A DNA stretch of 64,000 nucleotides from an uncultured Collinsella sp. (GCA_937989875.1 CALKBO010000034.1:1-64000); one strand, 5' to 3'; counted from the stretch's first letter, positions 15,251 through 24,256 are shown. The notes: generated by a model from the letters alone, not told the origin. A program made the numbers and translations.

Positions 15251-16270
15251 CTAAAGTTTCAAACGAATCGCATCGATGATGCGTGCGCAGCGCCGTGTGG
15301 CGGCTAGGGACATGACGGGGCTTTCGAGTTTCCCCGCCTGAATGAGCTGCGTCGCATGCGATGTCTCACCGTAAAAATCATCGACCTCAAATGGTGCATC
15401 GATTTCGAGTACTCGACCGTCGGAGTACTTCACATGGGCGAGCTCGGGGCGATGGAGACGCTCGATTTCCAACGAGCCTCGCTCACAGGCAATCGTTAAG
15501 CGGCTTTCATATGTTGCTTTGCCGTCGCACACCATATGAATGGGTATACCGCCGACGCTCATACGGATCTCGTCGGCCCAATCGACGCGGCCGCCTGATA
15601 CATCACGCCAGCGAACTTCACGGGATGAAATCTCGCACGCGCCCGCGAGCAAATCCTCAAACCAACCGACCGCATAGCAGCCCATGTCATATAGACAGCC
15701 GCCCTGCAACGAATCAAGCAGATAGCCCGAAGGAGGCTCACCGTAATCGAGCTTTTGCACGCTTTCAATCGAGACAATACGGCCAAGCTCACCCGACGCA
15801 AGCAAGTCCTTCACGCGAGCGCGCATCGGGCAAAACCGATTCTTCATCGCCTCCATAAACAGCACGCCGCGCTCACGAGAGGTGGAGGCAATCGAGAGAG
15901 CCTCTTCCTCACTCAAAACGGCCGGCTTTTCGCACAGCACGGCCTTTCCGGCGCGCAGCGCGCGACAGGCCCAACGCGTATGCATGCCATGCGGAAGAGC
16001 CAAGTAGATTGCGTCGACATCGGGGTCGGCAATCAGCGCGTCATAAGCCGCATTGCCGTTATCGTCGACCGAGGCATGGCCATGCGCAGCATCGATCGAA
16101 AACGCTCGGCAAAATTCCTCGACATGTGCAGGAGTGCGGCCGGCCGCAGCCACCAGCCGTGCCCCGTCGACCTTCTTGAGCGACGATGCAAATCGATGAG
16201 AAATGTGCCCAGCGCCCAAAATGCCCCAACGAACCTCACGCAAATCATCACATGAATCCCGATGGCCCAC
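15251..16270 (-). CDS. Gfo/Idh/MocA-family NAD(P)-dependent oxidoreductase
   Basis: A 339-residue dehydrogenase. The N-terminal Rossmann fold shows GILGAGHISHRFASSL, the conserved EKP is in AVLCEKPAVLSEEEA, and the C-terminal sheet domain carries the substrate site with the conserved DMGCYAVGW segment. Family members oxidise or reduce sugars and inositols; the substrate cannot be inferred. GTG at 16270 has AAGGGGG upstream. Flanked on both sides by copies of the family 2 hairpin. Confidence 0.88.
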   Translation of the reverse strand: MGHRDSCDDLREVRWGILGAGHISHRFASSLKKVDGARLVAAAGRTPAHVEEFCRAFSIDAAHGHASVDDNGNAAYDALIADPDVDAIYLALPHGMHTRWACRALRAGKAVLCEKPAVLSEEEALSIASTSRERGVLFMEAMKNRFCPMRARVKDLLASGELGRIVSIESVQKLDYGEPPSGYLLDSLQGGCLYDMGCYAVGWFEDLLAGACEISSREVRWRDVSGGRVDWADEIRMSVGGIPIHMVCDGKATYESRLTIACERGSLEIERLHRPELAHVKYSDGRVLEIDAPFEVDDFYGETSHATQLIQAGKLESPVMSLAATRRCARIIDAIRLKL

Positions 16271-16285
16271 GACAGCCCCCTTCAG

Positions 16286-16348
16286 TTGCGGTGGAATAGT
16301 CCCTGTTTAAGCCCTATTCTGCCGCAAACAGGAACTATTCCACCGCAA
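16286..16348. repeat. small hairpin element, family 2, copy 2
   Basis: TTGCGGTGGAATAGTCCCTG (16286-16305) plus TTT pairs with the arm at 16326-16348 that ends ACTATTCCACCGCAA; the loop has 17 bases. Compared with copy 1, the stem centre reads GTCCCTG/CAGGAAC instead of CGGTCT/AGACCG, a compensated change. On the minus strand it begins about 12 bases after the upstream gene's stop and ends just before the AAGGGGG ribosome-binding site of the next gene. Confidence 0.75.
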
Positions 16349-16360
16349 GTTATAAAAGGG

Positions 16361-17551
16361 TCATGAGGAGCGTGTTTTGCCGAAGACTTTAAGCATGGCC
16401 GTTACGGGGCCCGGCTGGAAGCGTCGGCGCACGTCATCGAGACGCTCGGGGATATCGATATGCTGCGGGCAGTGGCGCGCGCATTTGCCGCACTTGACGC
16501 AATTGCTCACGAGCCTGGGCTCGCTCGTGCGCACCGCACTCGCCGTAAAGTATTGCGACAGCCCCGTAAACCAGCTGTGCGCATAGCTCGCGTTGTAGGC
16601 GGCAAAGCAGCCGGGAATGTTGATACCCTTGGGACATGGCATGCAGTAGCTGCATCCCGTGCAGGGCACGCGATTCGATTTTTCAAACTCATCCAGCACG
16701 TGCGCGATCGTGTCGAGCTGGTTGGCAGTCATCGAATTCGGCAACGCGAGGTCTGCCAGTGACGAATTCTCATCCACCTGCGCGGTATCGGTCATACCAG
16801 AAAGCAACATGGTCACCTGGGGATGATTCCACACCCACGAGAGCCCCCAAGCGGCAGGCGTATGCAAATGCCGGTCGCATGCACCGTCGAGAACAGCGCG
16901 CGCCCGCGGAGGCAATTTGCCTGCCAAGCGTCCGCCCAAAAGCGGCTCCATCACAAACACCGCGAGGCCTCGCTCGGCGGTGGCCATGAGCCCCGCTGTT
17001 CCCGCCTGATATCGCTCTCCAGCGTAATTGTACTGGATCTGGCAAAAGTCCCACTCATACGCATCGAGCATCGTGAGGAAGTCCGCCGCGCTGCCATGGT
17101 ACGAAAAACCGATCTGGCGAATGCGCCCCACCGCCTTTTGACGAGCGATCCAGTCCTCAATGCCCAACGCCACCACACGTTCCCACTGGGCGGGCGAGGT
17201 AATGTTATGCATGAGGTAATAGTCGATATGGTCGGTCCGCAGGCGCCGCAGCTGCTCGTCGAAGAACCGGTCGAAATCCTCCGCGCACTTGCACGAAGCA
17301 TGCGGCAACTTGGTCGCCAGCAACACCCGGTCACGCAGCCCCAAGCGCTCAAGCGAGGCGCCCACGCACGCCTCGTTACCGGGATAGAGATACGCGGTGT
17401 CCAGATAATTAATCCCCTGCTCCACCGCACGGGAAATGATGACATCGGCTGTCTTCGCATCCGGACGTCCCGGCGCACCGGGAAACCTCATGCAGCCCAG
17501 ACCCAGAGCGGATATTCGGTTACCACTTTTGGGGTCAACGCGGTATTGCAC
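16361..17551 (-). CDS. aldo/keto reductase with C-terminal 4Fe-4S ferredoxin domain
   Basis: A 396-residue oxidoreductase of a type common in strict anaerobes. The barrel (about 1-290) has LGLGCMRFPG, the catalytic Tyr in YLDTAYLYPGNE and the Lys in LATKLP. The C-terminus has CTGCSYCMPCPKGINIPGC and CVKCGKCARHCPQHIDIPERL, cysteine sets for iron-sulfur clusters. GTG at 17551 was chosen: GGGAGG lies just upstream and the protein then begins VQYRVDPKSGNRISALG, as relatives do. ATG at 17569 is the alternative. Confidence 0.88.
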   Translation of the reverse strand: MQYRVDPKSGNRISALGLGCMRFPGAPGRPDAKTADVIISRAVEQGINYLDTAYLYPGNEACVGASLERLGLRDRVLLATKLPHASCKCAEDFDRFFDEQLRRLRTDHIDYYLMHNITSPAQWERVVALGIEDWIARQKAVGRIRQIGFSYHGSAADFLTMLDAYEWDFCQIQYNYAGERYQAGTAGLMATAERGLAVFVMEPLLGGRLAGKLPPRARAVLDGACDRHLHTPAAWGLSWVWNHPQVTMLLSGMTDTAQVDENSSLADLALPNSMTANQLDTIAHVLDEFEKSNRVPCTGCSYCMPCPKGINIPGCFAAYNASYAHSWFTGLSQYFTASAVRTSEPRLVSNCVKCGKCARHCPQHIDIPERLDDVRRRFQPGPVTAMLKVFGKTRSS

Positions 17552-17714
17552 GGCCCCTCCCTTCGCCATCAGCGCCCCGACAAGGCGAAACACAATGGTC
17601 ACGCAGCCGAAACATCGTGGAATCGCAATCGAGAACGTATCGTAACGCAGCAGAAATCGAGCCGTCACGGCACCGCTTTAACATCAGCAAAAAGCCCAAT
17701 GAAAGGAGCCGACC

Positions 17715-18485
17715 ATGCCCGCACTCGACCTTTGGAACCTTGCTTCCCAGCTCAAAAGCACCGATTATCGCTGGGTCGACCTCACCCACACGCTCTCGTG
17801 CGACACCCCGCACTGGTTTGGCTTTAAGCCGTTTGAGTCCACCAAGCTCTTCGACTATCTGCCAAACACGCCCGAGGACATGCTCGCCCCTATGCGCTGC
17901 TTTCAGTATTCGGTCGCCTCGCAGTACGGCACGCATGTCGACGCACCGCGGCATTTCCACGTTGAGGGTCGTTCCCTTGGAGAGATTGAACCCATCGAGT
18001 TTATGCATCCGCTCTGCGTGATCGACAAGCACAAGGAATGCGCCGCAAATCCTGACTTTATCCTGACCATCGAGGACCTCAAAGCCTGGGAGAATGAGCA
18101 CGGTCGCATTCCCAAGGACGCCTTTGTTGCCTTCCGCTCCGACTGGTCCAAGCTCGCCGACCTCGAAAACAAGGACGAGGACGGCCAGCCCCACTACCCC
18201 GGCTGGGACCTCGACGCCATCAAGTGGCTCGTTGAAGAGCGCAACATCGGCGCTATCGGCCACGAGCCGGCCGACACCGACCCGGCGAGCGTGACCACGC
18301 GGGAGGACGCCTACCCCTACCCCGGCGAACAATACATCCTCTCGGTCGACCGCTATCAGATCGAGGTCATGGACCATCTAGACGAGCTTCCCGCCACGGG
18401 CGCCGTCATCTTCTGCACCTTCCCTAAGGTCCGTGATGGTGTCGGATACCCCGCGCGCGTTTTTGCGGTCTGCCCCGCGGCATAA
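17715..18485 (+). CDS. cyclase-family metal-dependent hydrolase (kynurenine formamidase-like)
   Basis: A 256-residue member of the putative cyclase family (PF04199 type). The signature metal-binding motif is GTHVDAPRHF (about residues 74-83), with a distal HEPADTD segment matching the family's second conserved block. Family members hydrolyse N-formylkynurenine or other amides and lactones. No tryptophan-catabolism gene is nearby, so the substrate is unknown. RBS GAAAGGAG precedes the ATG. Followed by a terminator-like hairpin and panE. Confidence 0.85.
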   Translation: MPALDLWNLASQLKSTDYRWVDLTHTLSCDTPHWFGFKPFESTKLFDYLPNTPEDMLAPMRCFQYSVASQYGTHVDAPRHFHVEGRSLGEIEPIEFMHPLCVIDKHKECAANPDFILTIEDLKAWENEHGRIPKDAFVAFRSDWSKLADLENKDEDGQPHYPGWDLDAIKWLVEERNIGAIGHEPADTDPASVTTREDAYPYPGEQYILSVDRYQIEVMDHLDELPATGAVIFCTFPKVRDGVGYPARVFAVCPAA

Positions 18486-18564
18486 GCGCACTGCGCAATA
18501 GTGTCTTTTTCACAACAGCAGCCCCGCGCGCCCACCAAACGCCCCGACGACATACAATCCATCA

Positions 18565-18590
18565 GGCGCCCCATATGCGGGCGCCTTTTA
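18565..18590 (+). terminator. intrinsic terminator after the cyclase-family gene
   Basis: GGCGCCC (18565-18571) pairs with GGGCGCC (18579-18585), followed by TTTTATAT. It lies 80 bases past the stop codon and immediately before the panE ribosome-binding site. Confidence 0.65.
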
Positions 18591-18608
18591 TATGGGGAGA
18601 TGATTCAC

Positions 18609-19523
18609 ATGCAGATCAACAAGGTCGCCTTTATCGGCAAGGGCGGCGTCGGCCTGCTCTACGGCAGCATGATTGCCAAGGCCCTCGGCAATGACGCCGT
18701 CGAATACGTTATGGATGACGCCCGTTTTGAGCGTCACGCGGGCGATGCGCTCACCGTCAACGGAAAGCCTTGCGATCTCACGTCCGTCCGCGCCAGCGAG
18801 GCAGCGCCCGCCGATCTGGTGATCCTGACGGTCAAGACCACCGGTCTCGACCAAGCACTCAAGACTATGGAGCGTGTCGTGGGACCCAACACGCTCATCG
18901 CCTCGCTGTGCAACGGCATTACGAGCGAGCAAAAGATTGCCGAACGCTTTGGCTGGAAGCATACCGTTCTTGGTATCTGCCAGGGCATGGACGCCGTGTT
19001 CCTCAACGGCGCGCTCACCTTTACCAATGCGGGCGAGATCCGCTTTGGTGCAGCCGCCGGCACCGACCCCGCGACCGTCGCCGCTATCGACGAGCTCTAC
19101 ACGCGCTGCGGCATCGCCCATACCGTCGAGAGCAACATTGCGCACCGCATGTGGGCCAAACTCATGCTCAACGACGGCATCAACCAGACCTGCATGGCTT
19201 ACGGCGGGACCTACGGAAGCGCCACGGAGCCGGGCTCCGAGCAGCGCCGCTGTTTTGTCGCCGCCATGCGCGAGACGCTTGCGGTTGCCAACGCCGAGGG
19301 CGTTGAGCTGACCGAGGCAGACCTGACGCAAATGGTGCACCTCATCGAGGGAATCGACCCCGCCGGTATGCCCTCGATGGCGCAGGACCGCATCGCAAGG
19401 CGCAAAACCGAGGTTGATGAGTTCGCGGGCACCATTTGCCGCCTGGCCGCCAAACACGATATCCAAGTGCCGCAAAACGATTGGCTCTACCAGAGGATTC
19501 GCGAAATAGAAAGCAGCTGGTAG
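18609..19523 (+). CDS. panE: 2-dehydropantoate 2-reductase (ketopantoate reductase family)
   Basis: NADPH-dependent reductase making pantoate for coenzyme A, or a paralogue acting on a related 2-keto acid; 304 residues. The N-terminal Rossmann fold begins VAFIGKGGVGLLYG, the segment LVILTVKTTGLDQA matches the family, and the C-terminal helical domain has the catalytic lysine and Asn in MWAKLMLNDGINQ. ATG at 18609 has GGGGAG nine bases upstream. panB, panC and panD are not adjacent, so true PanE function is probable rather than certain. Confidence 0.85.
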   Translation: MQINKVAFIGKGGVGLLYGSMIAKALGNDAVEYVMDDARFERHAGDALTVNGKPCDLTSVRASEAAPADLVILTVKTTGLDQALKTMERVVGPNTLIASLCNGITSEQKIAERFGWKHTVLGICQGMDAVFLNGALTFTNAGEIRFGAAAGTDPATVAAIDELYTRCGIAHTVESNIAHRMWAKLMLNDGINQTCMAYGGTYGSATEPGSEQRRCFVAAMRETLAVANAEGVELTEADLTQMVHLIEGIDPAGMPSMAQDRIARRKTEVDEFAGTICRLAAKHDIQVPQNDWLYQRIREIESSW

Positions 19524-19558
19524 TGCTCGGCATACTGCAGCCAGCAGATCCAATGGCA

Positions 19559-19600
19559 AAGCCGCCGCAAGGGGCACTCCCCTCGCGGCGGCTTCCTTTT
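19559..19600. terminator. intrinsic terminator after panE
   Basis: AAGCCGCCGC (19559-19568) pairs perfectly with GCGGCGGCTT (19585-19594), followed by CCTTTTTC. It lies 35 bases past panE and 33 bases from the converging small membrane protein gene. Confidence 0.8.
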
Positions 19601-19632
19601 TCATCTTTGGCCAAAAATCAGCTTCACAACGG

Positions 19633-19839
19633 TTAGAGCTGCGACTCCGACGCCTGGCCCTCATCGTCGCGACAAAGGGCTACACCCGCACTTCCCAGCA
19701 GCGCGGCCGCGATCAACACGCCAACCACGATAGAGGCAGCCCCACAAGACCCCTGCATACCCGCGACGAGCGCGGCCGTAGGACCAAGGCAACCAAGCAT
19801 CAACGCGACGGCGGCAACGGCAATATCTCGAGCATTCAC
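19633..19839 (-). CDS. small two-helix membrane protein of unknown function
   Basis: A 68-residue protein with two hydrophobic segments (about residues 6-26 and 34-54) separated by a short polar turn with a cysteine (MQGSCGAAS), and a charged tail. The start is GTG at 19839 with GGAGG ten bases upstream. I do not recognise the family. It is small enough that it could be a fortuitous frame, but hydrophobic pattern and ribosome-binding site support it. Interval 19840-20025 shows no further gene. Confidence 0.5.
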   Translation of the reverse strand: MNARDIAVAAVALMLGCLGPTAALVAGMQGSCGAASIVVGVLIAAALLGSAGVALCRDDEGQASESQL

Positions 19840-20025
19840 AAGACCACTTCCTCCAAGAGAAAGACCTTATTTCTCAAGAACCAGTGTGCCCCGCATCCAT
19901 ACGCCCAGCGTACCGCCACGGTAAGGGCTCTGTTAACTCAAACGCATACATAGAACGGACGTCCTTACGTTGCCCTAAAGCTCGGTAAAGACACCCGTCC
20001 GCCAAATATCCGTGATGCAGAAAAA

Positions 20026-20799
20026 TTACCAACCGGTGTAGTAGTCGGTGGTTCCGGCAGCGCAGCCGGAGTCATAGACCTTGCAATCACCCTTGGAGCC
20101 CGTAAAGGTCGAGCCCTGGGCCATATCGCCCGCGGCAACAACGTAATAGCCGTCGGAATCGCGCCAGAAGCCCTCAGAATCCTGAGTCCATTCGCCCGTG
20201 CGATAGTGATAAAGCACATTGCTGCTGTAATAGGTCTCGCAGCGCCCGTTGTAATTATTGACACCCGCAGAGCGCGTCAGGCCCGATCCGTTCGCGTAGG
20301 ACGCGGCAGACGCGTAGGACGGAGTGTAACCGGCGTTGTAGTACGAAGCCTGGGCGGCCTCGGCAGCCTCCGCCTCGGCGGCAGCCTCGAGCGCTTCGCG
20401 CTTGGCATACTCAAGCGCAGTGCGCAGCTCATCGAGCTCGGTCGACTTGGCGTCGACCTCCCCCATCGTCAACAGGCTACCCGCGCCGTCGATGCAACCC
20501 TGCAGCACAGCGCGCTCGTCATCGGTGGCATAGTCACCGTACATGTTCATGATAATCTGAGCGCGCATCTCCAGGGAATCGCGCTTGGCCTCCATCGAGG
20601 CGTTCCACTCCTGCATGGAACCATAACCATCGCCGCGATAGTCAACGGGCTGTACCAGCGTCGTCTCGGACGGCGTAGATCCAACCGTATCGGACAGTGT
20701 TGCGGCGTGGGCATCAGTTGCACCGGCGCCCGCCAAAAGTGCCACGGTCAGAGCGGCGGAAAGGGCGGCGGCTTTCGGTTTTCGTGAATCGATCCTCAT
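20026..20799 (-). CDS. secreted protein with coiled coil and possible 3D-like C-terminal domain
   Basis: A 257-residue exported protein. The signal peptide (about 1-32) ends AGAGATDAHA-A. Residues about 50-150 are helical with an Ala/Glu-rich coiled coil (YAKREALEAAAEAEAAEAAQ). The C-terminus (about 185-257) is Tyr/Gly-rich and ends GDCKVYDSGCAAGTTDYYTG, recalling the DTG...DVY ending of 3D (double-psi barrel) domains of cell-wall lytic proteins; the likeness is weak. Two cysteines there could form a disulfide. ATG at 20799 has GGAGG 11 bases upstream. Role in wall turnover is only a suggestion. Confidence 0.6.
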   Translation of the reverse strand: MRIDSRKPKAAALSAALTVALLAGAGATDAHAATLSDTVGSTPSETTLVQPVDYRGDGYGSMQEWNASMEAKRDSLEMRAQIIMNMYGDYATDDERAVLQGCIDGAGSLLTMGEVDAKSTELDELRTALEYAKREALEAAAEAEAAEAAQASYYNAGYTPSYASAASYANGSGLTRSAGVNNYNGRCETYYSSNVLYHYRTGEWTQDSEGFWRDSDGYYVVAAGDMAQGSTFTGSKGDCKVYDSGCAAGTTDYYTGW

Positions 20800-21010
20800 G
20801 TAGCTGGAAACCTCCGTAGTGCGTTTTTGCTGCGTTTGAGCTGCGTGTGATTCGATCGCGCTGCATAGTACCCCGAGCAAATCGCGACCTGCGGTTTTAC
20901 TCAAAAGGCGCACGTCAATTGTGTAAAACTCACATCATCTCAACAGGAGTTTTCCACAACTCGAATGCATAAAGCGTGTCAAAAACCCTGTTTTTGCACC
21001 CGCTCTATGC

Positions 21011-21050
21011 AAAAAAGGCGCCTGTGCAACCATTGTTCGCACAGGCGCCT
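21011..21050 (-). terminator. intrinsic terminator after metY
   Basis: On the minus strand GGCGCCTGTGC pairs perfectly with GCACAGGCGCC and is followed by TTTTTTGC. It lies about 60 bases after the metY stop. The rest of the 20800-21111 interval shows only the presumed promoter of the secreted-protein gene. Confidence 0.88.
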
Positions 21051-21111
21051 TGAGCAGGCATTTTATGCAGTTATACCTATCGGGTCGCAAGGGGCCCTTG
21101 CACAAGTCGCC

Positions 21112-22422
21112 TTACTCGTCCAGCGCGGCGAAGGCCTGCTTCAGATCCCAAATGATATCCTCGGCGCTCTCGGTACCGATGGAAAGACGGATCGTGGAGG
21201 GCGTGATGTTCTGCTCGGCGAGCTCCTCGGCAGAGAGCTGGGAGTGCGTGGTGGTAGCCGGGTGCACGACGAGCGACTTGACGTCGGCCACGTTGGCGAG
21301 CAGCGAGAATACCTGCAGATGATCGATGAACTTCCAAGCTGCCTCCTGGCCACCCTTAATCTCAAAGGTAAAGATCGAGGCACCGCCGTTGGGGAAGTAC
21401 TTCTGATAGAGCTCGTGATCGGGGTGCTCAGACAGGCTCGGGTGGTTCACCTTGGCGACATGGCTGTCACCAGCCAGGAACTCAACGACCTTCTTGGTGT
21501 TCTCGACATGACGGTCAACGCGCAGCGACAGAGTCTCGGTGCCCTGGAGCAGGATCCAGGCGTTGAACGGGCTGATACAGGCGCCCTCGTCACGCAGCAA
21601 GATAGCGCGGACATAGGTTGCGAAGGCGGCGGGACCGGCAGCCTCGGCAAACGAGACGCCATGGTAGGAGGGGTTGGGCTCGGCGATCTGCGCATACTTG
21701 CCGCTCGCCTTCCAATCGAAGTTACCGCCGTCGACGATCACACCGCCCAGCGAGGTGCCGTGGCCGCCGATGAACTTGGTTGCGGAGTGGACGACGATGT
21801 TGGCACCATGCTCCAGCGGACGGAACAGATACGGGGTGCCGAAGGTGTTGTCGACGACAACCGGCAGACCGTGCTTCTTGGCGATCTCGGAGATAGCGTC
21901 GATGTTGGGGATGTCGGAGTTGGGGTTGCCGAGCGTCTCGAGATAGACGACCGTGGTGTTGTCCTTGATGGCGCCCTCGACCTCGTCCAGGTTGTGGGCA
22001 TCGACGAAGGTGGTCTCGACGCCAAACTGGGAGAGCGTATGCTCCAGCAGGTTGTAAGAGCCACCGTAGATGGTCTTCTGAGCCACCACGTGGTCACCGG
22101 CCTGGGCAAGAGCCTGCAGGGTATAGGTGATGGCAGCAGCACCGGAGGCGACTGCAAGACCTGCCACGCCACCCTCGAGCGCGGCGATACGGTCCTCGAA
22201 GACGCCCTGGGTGGAGTTGGTCAGACGACCGTAGATGTTACCGGCGTCGGCAAGACCAAAGCGGTCGGCGGCGTGCTGGGAGTTGCGGAACACATAGCTC
22301 GTGGTCTGGTAGATAGGCACGGCACGGGAGTCGGATGCAGGATCGGCGCTCTCCTGGCCAACGTGCAACTGCAGGGTATCGAAACCAAAGGTGTGCTCGG
22401 GATTGTTGATGAACTGGCTCAT
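21112..22422 (-). CDS. metY: O-acetylhomoserine sulfhydrylase / aminocarboxypropyltransferase
   Basis: PLP enzyme of the Cys/Met-metabolism family that makes homocysteine (or methionine, with methanethiol) from O-acetylhomoserine. The 436-residue length fits MetY rather than the shorter MetB/MetC. The PLP-lysine motif is VVHSATKFIGGHGTSLGG; the early TLQLHVGQE and GRLTNSTQGVFEDRIAALEG segments are family hallmarks. RBS AAGGAG precedes the ATG. A LysR regulator is divergent, and a 17-codon upstream ORF with its own strong ribosome-binding site lies in the leader, suggesting regulated expression. Confidence 0.94.
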   Translation of the reverse strand: MSQFINNPEHTFGFDTLQLHVGQESADPASDSRAVPIYQTTSYVFRNSQHAADRFGLADAGNIYGRLTNSTQGVFEDRIAALEGGVAGLAVASGAAAITYTLQALAQAGDHVVAQKTIYGGSYNLLEHTLSQFGVETTFVDAHNLDEVEGAIKDNTTVVYLETLGNPNSDIPNIDAISEIAKKHGLPVVVDNTFGTPYLFRPLEHGANIVVHSATKFIGGHGTSLGGVIVDGGNFDWKASGKYAQIAEPNPSYHGVSFAEAAGPAAFATYVRAILLRDEGACISPFNAWILLQGTETLSLRVDRHVENTKKVVEFLAGDSHVAKVNHPSLSEHPDHELYQKYFPNGGASIFTFEIKGGQEAAWKFIDHLQVFSLLANVADVKSLVVHPATTTHSQLSAEELAEQNITPSTIRLSIGTESAEDIIWDLKQAFAALDE

Positions 22423-22483
22423 GATGATCTCCTTGATCGAACGAAAGTAAATAAAAAGAGAGAAGTAAGTCGCTGTCTCCTGA

Positions 22484-22537
22484 TCACGCCAACGGGCGCA
22501 AACAGGAGCCCGGCATTCGTCTTGGTAAGCAATTCAT
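22484..22537 (-). CDS. 17-codon leader ORF upstream of metY (candidate regulatory peptide)
   Basis: ATG at 22537 has AAAGGAGG seven bases upstream, stronger than most ribosome-binding sites here. It encodes MNCLPRRMPGSCLRPLA and stops 61 bases before metY. Two cysteines and two methionines in 17 residues fit a sulfur-amino-acid sensor. The 3' half of the ORF and the following bases can fold: TCCTG pairs with CAGGA around an inner GCGCC/GGCGT stem. Cysteine-responsive leader peptides are known in other actinobacteria (from memory). Translation is not proven. Confidence 0.5.
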   Translation of the reverse strand: MNCLPRRMPGSCLRPLA

Positions 22538-22695
22538 ATGCGGGCCTCCTTTCGCATCCCGGTTCCGTGGTTGGCTTAATTACCTACCGCCTTTGTGTGT
22601 TTTGAATAGTACGAGCATTGTTTCCCTCGGTCAATCACTTAAAAGCGCTAACCTGTTATCGGTTTTTTAGATAGCTATCGAAAGGACGGGCGCCG

Positions 22696-23598
22696 ATGAC
22701 CCTCCAGCAGCTTCGCTTTATGATTGCCGTGGCAGAGTCCGGCTCAATCAACGCCGCAGCTCAGCGCCTCTATACCGCACAGTCCAATATCTCCAACGCC
22801 GTCAAAAGCCTGGAGCAGGAACTTCATATCGAAATCTTTACGCGCTCTAGCCGCGGTGTTGCACTCACCAACGACGGCACCGAGCTTTTGGGTTATGCGC
22901 GCCAGGTCGTAGAGCAGGCCGACATGCTCGAGGCCCGCTACGAGGACGGCGGTACACCTCAGGCCCGCCTCGCCATTTCCGCCCAGCATTACGCCTTTTC
23001 GGTCGAGGCCTTCGTCAACGTCGTCGAGCGCTGCCGGGACGACAAGTTCGAGTTCATCATGCGCGAGACCACCACATCGCAGATCATCGATGACGTCCGC
23101 GCATTTCGCAGCGACATCGGTATCCTCTATCTGGACGACTTTAACGCCCGCGTTCTGCAGAAGGCTTTTGCCGATGCGCGCGCGAGCTTCCATCCCCTAT
23201 TCGACGCGACGGTCCACGTCTTCGTTAGCGAGCGCCACCCGCTTGCCCGCCGCCCGCAGCTGTCCCTTGCCGACCTCACACCCTATACGCGCTACAGCTT
23301 TGAGCAAGGCACCTCGAACTCCTTCTATTACGCCGAGGAACCTTTTAGCTATATCCCTTGCGACCGCAACATACGGATCTCGGACCGCGGAACACTTACT
23401 AACTTACTTATCACGTCAAACGGTTACACCCTGTCGACCGGTGTCCTCTCCAATGAAATGCAATGGGGTATGGCATCGATCCCGTTAGCAGACGCCCCAA
23501 CGATGCACGTAGGCTATATCATGCACGACGAGCGCAAGCCCTCTCCCCTCTTGCAGCAATACCTCGACGAGCTCAACCGCATCATCCATGCCAACTAA
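22696..23598 (+). CDS. LysR-family transcriptional regulator
   Basis: A 300-residue LysR regulator: N-terminal winged helix-turn-helix (LQQLRFMIAVAESGSINAAAQRLYTAQSNISNAVKSLE) and a C-terminal periplasmic-binding-protein-like effector domain (about 90-300). It is divergently transcribed from metY with a 273-base intergenic region, the standard geometry for a LysR protein controlling its neighbour, so sulfur-amino-acid control is likely. RBS GAAAGGA before the ATG. Confidence 0.9.
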   Translation: MTLQQLRFMIAVAESGSINAAAQRLYTAQSNISNAVKSLEQELHIEIFTRSSRGVALTNDGTELLGYARQVVEQADMLEARYEDGGTPQARLAISAQHYAFSVEAFVNVVERCRDDKFEFIMRETTTSQIIDDVRAFRSDIGILYLDDFNARVLQKAFADARASFHPLFDATVHVFVSERHPLARRPQLSLADLTPYTRYSFEQGTSNSFYYAEEPFSYIPCDRNIRISDRGTLTNLLITSNGYTLSTGVLSNEMQWGMASIPLADAPTMHVGYIMHDERKPSPLLQQYLDELNRIIHAN

Positions 23599-23697
23599 CT
23601 GTCGGAAGACGGGGTAGAAATCGTAGATTGCTAGCCCCCGGCGGGCATGGCGCTACAATGGTCACTCACACGAAATGTACCCAACGAAAGGAAGCCC

Positions 23698-24183
23698 GTG
23701 AAGGTCATCATCTATACCGACGGCTCGGCCCGATCAAATCCGGGACGCGGCGGCTACGGCGCCGTGCTCAAATACACCAACCCCGCCGGCAAGACCTTCA
23801 CCTCCGAGCTTTCGCGCGGCTATGCCAAGACCACCAACAACCGCATGGAGCTCATGGCGGTCATCGTGGCGCTCGAGGCACTTAACCGCCCCTGCGAGGT
23901 CGAGGTCCATTCCGATTCGCAGTACGTCGTCAACGCCTTTAACAAGCACTGGATCGACGGCTGGAAAAAGCGCGGATGGAAAACCGCCAACAAGCAGCCC
24001 GTCAAGAACCGCGACCTGTGGGAGCGCCTGCTCACCGCCAAAAGCAAGCACAAGGTTGAGTTCATCTGGGTTAAGGGTCACGCCGGCCACGAGCTCAACG
24101 AGCGCTGCGATGAGCTCGCCACCACGGCGGCCGACGGCAGCAACCTCGATATCGACACCGGCTTTAACGAGAGCGACCTGTAA
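23698..24183 (+). CDS. rnhA: ribonuclease HI
   Basis: Cleaves RNA in RNA-DNA hybrids; 161 residues. The four acidic catalytic residues are in IYTDGSARSNPGRGGYG, NNRMELMA, HSDSQYVVNA and NERCDELA, with the basic handle region KHWIDGWKKRGWKTAN and VKGHAGHELNE. GTG at 23698 has AAAGGAA four bases upstream. Separate from the LysR gene and from the following oxidoreductase. Confidence 0.95.
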   Translation: MKVIIYTDGSARSNPGRGGYGAVLKYTNPAGKTFTSELSRGYAKTTNNRMELMAVIVALEALNRPCEVEVHSDSQYVVNAFNKHWIDGWKKRGWKTANKQPVKNRDLWERLLTAKSKHKVEFIWVKGHAGHELNERCDELATTAADGSNLDIDTGFNESDL

Positions 24184-24256
24184 TAGCGTTTTCGCGCAGC
24201 TTTATATCCCCACGCGCTACACTCATCCTGTAGACCAAACAACGCAAGGGGGACGT

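Noticed and set aside
23822..24256. Upstream part of the long frame that contains the second Gfo/Idh oxidoreductase
   Set aside because: It overlaps rnhA in another frame; the oxidoreductase similarity and ribosome-binding site begin at 24257.
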